A DNA stretch of 37,100 nucleotides, taken from assembly GCF_019061365.1 (NCBI RefSeq), contig NZ_JAHPPD010000017.1:1-37100 (forward strand), written 5' to 3'. This document shows, piece by piece, positions 6,796-12,715 of the stretch (its first letter is position 1; each line of letters begins with the position of its first letter). The stretch comes from Lentilactobacillus dabitei. GTDB lineage: Bacteria > Bacillota > Bacilli > Lactobacillales > Lactobacillaceae. The notes under the pieces were generated by a model. It was given only the letters and a program-made list of their open reading frames with translations, was not told where the DNA came from and ran no database searches. Both the position numbers and the translations under genes were made by a program.

Positions 6796-7607
6796 TGGAA
6801 AAACAACGAGTGGATGTTTTATTGGTAACACAAGGGTTATTTGATACCCGAGAAAAAGCCAAACGGGCGGTCATGGCCGGTGAAATTCTTGGTGACAATG
6901 AAGAACGGTTGGATAAACCGGGAACAAAAATTCCAGTTGGTACTGAGTTACATTTAAAGGGTAAACCAATGCCTTATGTGAGTCGGGGTGGTTTGAAGCT
7001 GGCGAAAGCCTTGGATGTTTTCAACATTGATGTCAAGGGTTTGACCGTTCTGGATATTGGGTCTTCAACTGGTGGATTTACCGATGTGATGCTCCAAAAC
7101 GGGGCTAAACTCAGCTATGCATTGGACGTTGGTAGTAATCAATTGGTTTGGAAGCTGCGGGAGGACCCTCGGGTTGTTGTAATGGAGCACACAAACTTTC
7201 GTTACAGTAAACCGGCCGATTTTACCCATGGCCAGCCCCAGTTTGCTTCAATCGACGTTTCTTTCATTTCACTAGAGTTAATTCTCCCCGTCTTAAAAAC
7301 GATTCTGGTACCAGACGGTCAAGTCGTTGCGCTTATTAAGCCTCAGTTTGAGGCTGGTAAAAGTAATGTTGGCAAGCATGGAATTGTCCGTGACCCAACT
7401 GTCCATAAAATGGTCCTGAAAAAGATCCTTAACTTTGCAGTTGCCACAGGCTACTCGGTCGAACATTTGGACTTTTCACCAATTAAGGGTGGCGCTGGTA
7501 ATATTGAATTTTTAGTCGCACTAAGATCTGTCGAAAATCCCATCATGGCGGATAATGTTTCAATTGAAAAAGTGATTGAAAACGCTTATTCTGAATTAAA
7601 GGGATAA
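6795..7607 (+). CDS. tlyA: TlyA family rRNA 2'-O-methyltransferase (YqxC)
   Basis: Often annotated as hemolysin A, this family 2'-O-methylates rRNA. The 270-residue protein has an N-terminal S4 RNA-binding domain (RVDVLLVTQGLFDTREKAKR, residues 5-24) and an FtsJ-like methyltransferase domain. SRGGLKLAKAL begins the latter, VLDIGSSTGGFTDVML is the SAM-binding loop, and ASIDVSFISL, ALIKPQFE and NIEFLVAL supply the expected D, K and E residues of the catalytic tetrad. It starts in an ATG sharing one base with the ispA stop. Position before argR and recN is conserved in Firmicutes. Function is inferred from the family, and the exact rRNA target in this lineage is not shown here. Confidence 0.9.
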   Translation: MEKQRVDVLLVTQGLFDTREKAKRAVMAGEILGDNEERLDKPGTKIPVGTELHLKGKPMPYVSRGGLKLAKALDVFNIDVKGLTVLDIGSSTGGFTDVMLQNGAKLSYALDVGSNQLVWKLREDPRVVVMEHTNFRYSKPADFTHGQPQFASIDVSFISLELILPVLKTILVPDGQVVALIKPQFEAGKSNVGKHGIVRDPTVHKMVLKKILNFAVATGYSVEHLDFSPIKGGAGNIEFLVALRSVENPIMADNVSIEKVIENAYSELKG

Positions 7608-7623
7608 AAATCCATCCCTTTAA
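7596..7623 (+). other. Hairpin overlapping the tlyA stop codon
   Basis: TTAAAGGGAT (7596-7605) pairs perfectly with ATCCCTTTAA (7614-7623) around loop AAAAATCC. It includes the tlyA stop codon and is followed by CAGATTTTCC rather than a clear U-run. It could be a weak terminator, a processing site, or an mRNA-stabilising element between tlyA and argR. Confidence 0.55.
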
Positions 7624-7645
7624 CAGATTTTCCGGGGGTGAAGGT

Positions 7646-8104
7646 ATGCGCAAAAAAGAACGTCAAAGATTAATTAAACAGTTATTAACAAGCAATAATA
7701 TTCAGCGGCAGGAAGATTTTGTCACCTTGCTGGAAAAGCAGGGCGTCAAAGTGACCCAAGCAACAGTGTCCCGGGACATTAAAGATATGCAGTTGGTAAA
7801 GGTTCCCTCAGTGACTGGCGGATATCGATACAGCCTGCCAACTCAAAAGAATATTGATACTGAGAAAAAATTAGTTCAAACAATCCGAGATTCATTTGTT
7901 TCAGTCGATTCCCAGGACAAGTTTGTCTTTTTAAAGGTCTTACCCGGTAGTGGACCAATTATTTCCAGCCTGATGTACCAAATGAACTACAGCGAGATTT
8001 TTGGAACAATTGGTGATGATAATACTGTTCTTATTATTTGCAAGACAGAAGCGGATACGCTCAGTTTCCGTAATCAAATTAACAATATGCTCAGTACTGA
8101 ATAA
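7646..8104 (+). CDS. argR: ArgR/AhrC family arginine repressor
   Basis: ArgR-type hexamers sense arginine and regulate arginine synthesis and catabolism genes. The N-terminal winged helix-turn-helix (1-65) has the recognition segment QATVSRDIKDMQLVKV (38-53). The C-terminal oligomerisation and ligand domain (75-152) contains GSGPIISSLMYQMNYSEIFG. The usual GT-I-x-GDDT arginine-binding motif reads GTIGDDNT here (120-127): Asn126 replaces the second aspartate and Asp124 the preceding glycine. The ATG follows GGGGGTGAAGG. The tlyA-argR-recN order matches Bacillus ahrC. Ligand response may differ from the standard repressor. Confidence 0.92.
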   Translation: MRKKERQRLIKQLLTSNNIQRQEDFVTLLEKQGVKVTQATVSRDIKDMQLVKVPSVTGGYRYSLPTQKNIDTEKKLVQTIRDSFVSVDSQDKFVFLKVLPGSGPIISSLMYQMNYSEIFGTIGDDNTVLIICKTEADTLSFRNQINNMLSTE

Positions 8105-8126
8105 CAATCATTGAAAGGGTTAATTT

Positions 8127-9824
8127 ATGTTACTTGAACTATCAATTACTGATTTTGCGATCATTGAATATTTAGACATTGAATTTCAAGCAGGCATGAC
8201 GGTGTTAACTGGCGAAACCGGTGCCGGCAAATCGATTATTATTGATGCGGTCGGGCTACTGGTTGGTGGCCGTGGTTCCCACGATTTGATTCGAACCGGC
8301 GCGAAAAAGTCGGTCATTCAGGGTAACTTCATCCTCCATAATGACAATCCTACATATGCTGTTTTAGATGACCTTGGGATTGATCACAGCGATGGTAACG
8401 TGATTATTGAACGCGAAATTTTTGCAAACGGGCGCAATAGTTGTCGGGTGAATGGGATTATGGTCAATATTGCATCGTTGAAACGAATTGGCGAAACCAT
8501 TGTCGACATTCAAGGACAAAACGAACACCAGGAATTAATGAAGCCGGAACGGCATATTCAATTACTAGACGATTTTGCGGAAGACGAATTGCAATCAGTT
8601 TTAAGTTCTTATCAAGAAAAGTATGACAAATTCATCAAACTTCGAGCACTCAACGAGAAAAAACATCAAAATGAAAAACAGTGGGCCCAACGGGTAGACA
8701 TGCTTAAATTCCAAATTAAAGAGATTGAGGCCGCTGACTTACATGAAAATGAAGATACCGAGCTAACGGCTGAACGCGATCATCTTAACAATTTTCAAAA
8801 AATTCATGATTCCTTATTGAGCAGCTATGAAGGAATCAACGGTGACGATTCGGGACCTTTGGATTCAATTGGATCAGCAATGAGTTCAATGCAAGAAATT
8901 GAAGACCTAGATCCAGACTACAAGCAAATTTCTGACAATTTATCCGGGGCGTTTTTTACACTTCAAGATGTTGCCAGTCAAATTTCCGATCAGTTAAGCA
9001 GCTTAGAGTTTGATCAGGATCGACTTGATCAAGTTGAACAGCGGTTAAATACGATTTACCAGTTGAAACATAAGTACGGTGATTCTGTCGATCAAATTCT
9101 GAAATACCTGAAAAAAATTCAAAAAGAATTAGCGGATATGTCTGGAACGGTCAGTGAAGATCAAGATCTTGACGAGCAATTAACCACGATCAAAGCATCC
9201 TTGATCAAAGATGCCAAAAAAATCAGTGACATCCGGCGCAAGTCTGCTAAGGAATTGGAAAATGCGGTTCATCATCAATTAGCGGATTTATACATGGATA
9301 AGGCTGTTTTTGAAGTAAACATCAAGCAAAATACCGCACTTAACCGGCTGGGTGCTGACCGGGTTGAATTTTATATTCAAACCAATCCGGGAGAAAAAAT
9401 GTTACCCTTGGTTAAATCAGCTTCTGGTGGGGAACTGTCTCGTATTATGTTGGCATTAAAAACGATGTTTGCAAGGGCTGCCGGGGTCACCTCGATCATT
9501 TTTGATGAAGTAGATACAGGTGTCTCTGGTCGGGTCGCTCAGGCAATTGGTAATAAAATTTATACGATTTCAACCAAGTCCCAGGTGTTATGTATTACAC
9601 ATCTCCCACAAGTTGCCGCAATGAGTGATCATCACTATTTTATTGAAAAAAAAGTAACCGACAACCGAACCACTACGACGATTACCGAACTGACTGCCAA
9701 ACAGAGTGTGAAGGAAATTTCCCGGATGTTGGCTGGAACGGCTGTTACCAAATTAACTAAGGAACATGCTCAGGAACTCCTGAATTTGGCAGACGAGGAA
9801 AAGGTTAAAATTAGTCAGGATTAA
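8127..9824 (+). CDS. recN: DNA repair protein RecN
   Basis: RecN is an SMC-like ATPase acting early in double-strand-break repair. The 565-residue protein has Walker A GETGAGKS (29-36), a central coiled coil (about 155-370) with a short hinge, and the C-terminal half of the ATPase: signature SGGELSRIMLALK, Walker B IIFDEVDTGVSG and the ITHLPQVAA switch. It is slightly longer than the Bacillus protein. The ATG follows GAAAGGG. I see no SOS box upstream, although the next gene on the other strand has one. recN closes this operon. Confidence 0.96.
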   Translation: MLLELSITDFAIIEYLDIEFQAGMTVLTGETGAGKSIIIDAVGLLVGGRGSHDLIRTGAKKSVIQGNFILHNDNPTYAVLDDLGIDHSDGNVIIEREIFANGRNSCRVNGIMVNIASLKRIGETIVDIQGQNEHQELMKPERHIQLLDDFAEDELQSVLSSYQEKYDKFIKLRALNEKKHQNEKQWAQRVDMLKFQIKEIEAADLHENEDTELTAERDHLNNFQKIHDSLLSSYEGINGDDSGPLDSIGSAMSSMQEIEDLDPDYKQISDNLSGAFFTLQDVASQISDQLSSLEFDQDRLDQVEQRLNTIYQLKHKYGDSVDQILKYLKKIQKELADMSGTVSEDQDLDEQLTTIKASLIKDAKKISDIRRKSAKELENAVHHQLADLYMDKAVFEVNIKQNTALNRLGADRVEFYIQTNPGEKMLPLVKSASGGELSRIMLALKTMFARAAGVTSIIFDEVDTGVSGRVAQAIGNKIYTISTKSQVLCITHLPQVAAMSDHHYFIEKKVTDNRTTTTITELTAKQSVKEISRMLAGTAVTKLTKEHAQELLNLADEEKVKISQD

Positions 9825-9845
9825 ACTTTGTTGTTTTGGAGATTG

Positions 9846-9879
9846 AAAAAGGAGCGACCACATTTAATTGGCCGCTCCT
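9846..9879 (-). terminator. Terminator of the minus-strand gene at 9906, shared with recN
   Basis: AGGAGCG (9850-9856) pairs with CGCTCCT (9873-9879), and CCA/TGG (9858-9860 with 9869-9871) extends the stem past one mismatch. The A-run at 9846-9850 becomes a U-run in the minus-strand RNA, so it is a proper terminator for the gene at 9906. In the recN direction the hairpin lacks a U-run but may still block convergent transcription. Confidence 0.85.
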
Positions 9880-9905
9880 AGTGTTTATGTGCTTGAGTTG
9901 TTCAT

Positions 9906-10211
9906 CTAAAACTTTTTGATTGCTTGGATTTCATTGATCGAGAAAATTCGCGTAAAATGATTGTCAGCCGATGTGATTAAAAGGCGACGGTCACTAATCT
10001 TTGAAAGATAGCCAGCTGAATCGGGCGTATGATCGTTAAATTGGACGATAATTGGGAACTTTTGACTTAAAGCTTTATCAATGTAGACGTCTAATTGAAA
10101 GGTTGGCATTTGTTTGACCTGGGTATTATCTGTTACGAGATCAAAGAAACGATTGTAATTGTTTTTAACAGATTTAGTGATTTCCGATAAATAGGATTGT
10201 TTGTTTTGCAT
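9906..10211 (-). CDS. SOS-regulated small protein of uncertain family (possibly YolD-like / Sm-like fold), 101 aa
   Basis: I do not firmly recognise this protein. The start ATG (10211) is six bases after GGGGTG; an in-frame GTG at 10220 lies in that ribosome binding site. Residues 1-30 look helical and polar. The rest reads as a small beta barrel: FPIIVQFNDHTPDSAGYLSKISDRRLLIT and FTRIFSINEIQAIKKF, the second ending resembling YolD-like proteins, which often accompany Y-family polymerases. That link is tentative. Its promoter holds a perfect LexA/DinR box in the spacer (10250-10263) and a near-match downstream (10223-10236), so damage induction is well supported. It is the only gene between recN and gmk and has its own terminator. 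No polymerase gene is nearby. Confidence 0.8.
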   Translation of the reverse strand: MQNKQSYLSEITKSVKNNYNRFFDLVTDNTQVKQMPTFQLDVYIDKALSQKFPIIVQFNDHTPDSAGYLSKISDRRLLITSADNHFTRIFSINEIQAIKKF

Positions 10212-10222
10212 TTTGTTCACCC

Positions 10223-10236
10223 CGAACGTTTGTTTG
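10223..10236 (-). promoter_or_regulatory. Second, imperfect LexA/DinR box
   Basis: CGAAC-GTTT-GTTTG (plus strand) differs at one position from the symmetric CGAAC-N4-GTTCG. It lies just downstream of the predicted start of the 9906-10211 transcript, 27 bp centre to centre from the perfect box, and borders the ribosome binding site. It could give tighter repression through two operators. Confidence 0.5.
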
Positions 10237-10243
10237 TAGTTTC

Positions 10244-10272
10244 ATTATACGAACAACTGTTCGAAATTGCAA
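10244..10272 (-). promoter_or_regulatory. Promoter of the SOS-box gene
   Basis: On the minus strand TTGCAA (10272-10267) and a perfect TATAAT (10249-10244) are separated by exactly 17 bases. The LexA/DinR box occupies 14 of the 17 spacer bases, so bound repressor would directly exclude RNA polymerase. Confidence 0.8.
10250..10263 (-). promoter_or_regulatory. LexA/DinR SOS box
   Basis: The plus strand reads CGAAC-AACT-GTTCG, a fully symmetric match to the Firmicutes LexA (DinR) operator core GAAC-N4-GTTC with flanking C and G. It lies between the -35 and -10 boxes of the minus-strand promoter. Confidence 0.88.
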
Positions 10273-10320
10273 GACCAAATTTAAAATATGGAGTAGAATT
10301 AGATTAACCGGTAATAATAC

Positions 10321-10349
10321 TTGTCAAATCAAGGAAAAAGGGCGATAAT
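10321..10349 (+). promoter_or_regulatory. Promoter of gmk-rpoZ
   Basis: TTGTCA (10321-10326) and GATAAT (10344-10349) are spaced by 17 bases and match the consensus at 5/6 each. A 12-bp perfect palindrome, CGATAATTATCG (10343-10354), covers the -10 box and could be an operator or may reflect chance in AT-rich DNA. A TATAAA follows at 10360. Confidence 0.75.
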
Positions 10350-10384
10350 TATCGGTACTATAAATAATTGAAGGGATTTTTTCA

Positions 10385-10999
10385 ATGGCTAAAAGAGGAA
10401 TGTTGATTGTTTTGTCAGGTCCATCAGGAGTTGGTAAGGGAACAGTCAGAAAAGCGCTGTTTGAAGAACCAGATGTTGATTTTGAATACTCAACGTCGAT
10501 GACGACCAGGGAGCCCCGCCCTGGTGAAAAGAATGGTGTCGACTATTATTTTGTTTCGAAAGAACAGTTTGAGAAGAACATTCAAGATGGTGAGATGCTT
10601 GAATACGCAAAATACGTTGACAATTACTACGGAACGCCATTAAAATATGTTAATGAAACGTTGAATTCCGGTAAAGATGTCTTTTTGGAGATTGAAGTGA
10701 ACGGTGCCATGCAGATTCGGGCCAATTGTCCTGATGCAGTATTTGTGTTCTTAACCCCACCAGACCTTATGGAATTAAAGCACCGTTTAATTGGTAGAGG
10801 GACTGACGAAATGGACGTGATCAACCGTCGAATTAAAAAAGCCGTTGGTGAAATCAGCATGATGCGAAACTATGATTATGCGGTTTTGAACGACAAAGTT
10901 CCTTATGCCGTTGATCGAATTAAATCAATTATCAGAAGTGAACGATTAAAAGTTGCTCGGGTGATGCCCGATTATGAATCAATGTTAGGAGAAGATTAA
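10385..10999 (+). CDS. gmk: Guanylate kinase
   Basis: Guanylate kinase phosphorylates GMP to GDP with ATP and is essential for GTP supply and for clearing (p)ppGpp-related nucleotides. The 204-residue protein has P-loop GPSGVGKGT (12-20), the GMP-binding [18 protein letters not shown] segment, and the lid [19 protein letters not shown] lies eight bases before the ATG. It is followed after two bases by rpoZ, a conserved pair. A strong promoter at 10321 drives both. Confidence 0.96.
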   Translation: MAKRGMLIVLSGPSGVGKGTVRKALFEEPDVDFEYSTSMTTREPRPGEKNGVDYYFVSKEQFEKNIQDGEMLEYAKYVDNYYGTPLKYVNETLNSGKDVFLEIEVNGAMQIRANCPDAVFVFLTPPDLMELKHRLIGRGTDEMDVINRRIKKAVGEISMMRNYDYAVLNDKVPYAVDRIKSIIRSERLKVARVMPDYESMLGED

Positions 11000-11001
11000 T
11001 T

Positions 11002-11214
11002 ATGTTACTTTACCCATCAGTTGATAAGTTGTTGGATCAAATTGATTCACGTTATTCTTTGATTATGCTTGCCAGCAAGCGTGCCCATGAATTGGACGCA
11101 GGCGCCAAACCATTATTAGATAGCTATAAATCACAAAAGTCCGATGGTAAGGCATTAGAAGAAATTGCTGCCGGTGTGCTAAAAATTGATCCAAAAGAAA
11201 AAGATTTTAACTAA
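11002..11214 (+). CDS. rpoZ: DNA-directed RNA polymerase omega subunit
   Basis: Omega stabilises the beta-prime subunit during RNA polymerase assembly. The 70-residue protein has the conserved core [22 protein letters not shown] (residues 10-31), followed by the segment ending [13 protein letters not shown]. Its ATG lies two bases after the gmk stop, and the ribosome binding site GGAGAAG lies in the end of gmk. Two nested inverted repeats follow it. Confidence 0.95.
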   Translation: MLLYPSVDKLLDQIDSRYSLIMLASKRAHELDAGAKPLLDSYKSQKSDGKALEEIAAGVLKIDPKEKDFN

Positions 11215-11260
11215 TTAAGTTTAAGTAGGCGAAACTGGGATAAGGCGACTTAATTCCAGA

Positions 11261-11320
11261 ATTTAGCGAAGAAGGACAATCATTTCAGGATCTTGGAATG
11301 GTTGTCCTTCTTCGTTAAAT
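11261..11320 (+). repeat. Long near-perfect stem-loop after rpoZ
   Basis: CGAAGAAGGACAA (11267-11279) pairs perfectly with TTGTCCTTCTTCG (11302-11314). The pairing extends inward past G-T wobbles (TCATTTCA with TGGAATGG) and outward through ATTTAG/TTAAAT, giving about 26 pairs over 60 bases. No U-run follows in either direction. A second repeat, AATTAAGT/ACTTAATT (11213-11220 with 11248-11255), lies just upstream. It may act as a terminator, an RNase III site, or be a remnant of a small repeat element. Confidence 0.7.
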
Positions 11321-11429
11321 AATTAAGATCAGCAGACTTTAAGAAAAAGCCATCCTCTGACATTGCGCTTTGTTATTGGCATAGAGTTCTTGGATCGAAA
11401 GAGATTATTTTAATTACCAAGAAAATGTT

Positions 11430-11438
11430 TGGTACAAT
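11430..11438 (+). promoter_or_regulatory. Candidate extended -10 promoter of coaBC
   Basis: TGG-TACAAT (11430-11438) is an extended -10 element; the candidate -35 at 11410 (TTAATT) is weak. The predicted start, near 11445, rules out the upstream in-frame TTG at 11444 as the coaBC start and supports one of the later codons. Confidence 0.5.
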
Positions 11439-11470
11439 AAAGATTGAATAATGAAATGGCGGTGAATCGA

Positions 11471-12685
11471 TTGTTAAAAAATAAAAACGTTGTGTTATTT
11501 GTGACTGGCAGTATTGCGGCATATAAATCCTTAACCCTAACTCGACTGCTTGTTAAAAGCGGCAATGATGTTCATGTTGTGATGAGTGAGGCCGCTCAAC
11601 AATTTGTGACGCCATTCGCTTTTGAAACTTTGAGCAAAAATGCCGTTATGACCAGTGATTTTAGCGGTGATGATCCTAAAACAATTCCACACGTTCAACT
11701 TGCGGATGACGCTGATCTTGCTATTATTGCGCCTGCAACGGCAAACACCATTTCCAAGATGGCTAATGGAATTGCTGATAATGTCCTTACGGCAACGTTA
11801 TTAGCAATGACCAGGCCAATTTTTGTTGTACCGACAATGAATACTCATATGTTGACTAACTTTGCCACCCAATTTAACTTACAGACTCTAATGGACCATG
11901 GAATTCACATCATGCAGCCAGCAGAAGGCTTTTTAGCTGAAGGTTATTCTGGCCGTGGCCGGATGCCAGAACCAGCTGAAATTTTTGAATGGGTCGATCA
12001 TACATATGATTCTCCGAGTCAACTATTAGCCGGCAGGCATATTGTTGTGACTGCCGGTGGGACCCAAGAACCATTGGATCCAGTTCGGTATTTAACAAAC
12101 CGTTCTTCAGGGAAAATGGGGTATGCGATCGCCGAAGCAGCTCAAGTTGCTGGTGCCGACGTGACTTTAATTTCTGCAAATGCGGCGCTGCCGACGCCAA
12201 CGAATGTCAAACTGGTTTGTGTCCAGACAGCCGCTGAATTGTTGACTTCAGTCCAACAGAATTTTGTAAGTGCCGATATTTTAATTATGGCTGCCGCGGT
12301 GGCCGATTATCGACCTAAAACAGTGGCAAACCAAAAGATTAAGAAAACGGCTAATAATGAAACCATGACCCTTCAGTTAGTCCGCAATCCTGATATTTTG
12401 AAGACAGTTGCTGCATCCAAAGAACCTAATCAGGTCATTGTCGGATTTGCCGCGGAGACAAATGACTTGCTGGCAAACGCAGCTAAAAAGATTGCGGCTA
12501 AAAAGTTGGATTTGATTGTCGCCAACGATGTTTCCAATCACCAAATTGGCTTCAATTCCGAAAATAATCAGGTCACTTTTTTATTTGCAAACGGTGAAAA
12601 AACTAAGACTGCCCTTGAAAGCAAGCATGCCGTCGCAAATGAACTGATTACGATTCTTGCAAAAAAATTCTCGTTTAATGAATAA
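11471..12685 (+). CDS. coaBC: Bifunctional phosphopantothenoylcysteine decarboxylase / phosphopantothenate-cysteine ligase
   Basis: CoaBC joins cysteine to 4'-phosphopantothenate and decarboxylates the product, two steps of coenzyme A synthesis. The N-terminal flavoprotein half (about 1-180) has VTGSIAAYKS, catalytic His in PHVQL, and PTMNTHM. The C-terminal ligase half has NRSSGKMG and AAAVADYRP followed by KIKK. The segment reading ACGD in the E. coli enzyme, with active Cys158, reads AEGY here, so Glu replaces Cys. The TTG at 11471 follows GGCGGTGA; the ATG at 11456 is in frame but lacks a ribosome binding site. priA follows after 30 bases. Confidence 0.92.
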   Translation: MLKNKNVVLFVTGSIAAYKSLTLTRLLVKSGNDVHVVMSEAAQQFVTPFAFETLSKNAVMTSDFSGDDPKTIPHVQLADDADLAIIAPATANTISKMANGIADNVLTATLLAMTRPIFVVPTMNTHMLTNFATQFNLQTLMDHGIHIMQPAEGFLAEGYSGRGRMPEPAEIFEWVDHTYDSPSQLLAGRHIVVTAGGTQEPLDPVRYLTNRSSGKMGYAIAEAAQVAGADVTLISANAALPTPTNVKLVCVQTAAELLTSVQQNFVSADILIMAAAVADYRPKTVANQKIKKTANNETMTLQLVRNPDILKTVAASKEPNQVIVGFAAETNDLLANAAKKIAAKKLDLIVANDVSNHQIGFNSENNQVTFLFANGEKTKTALESKHAVANELITILAKKFSFNE

Positions 12686-12715
12686 ACTCGACATCATGAA
12701 AGGAGCGGCCTAACC

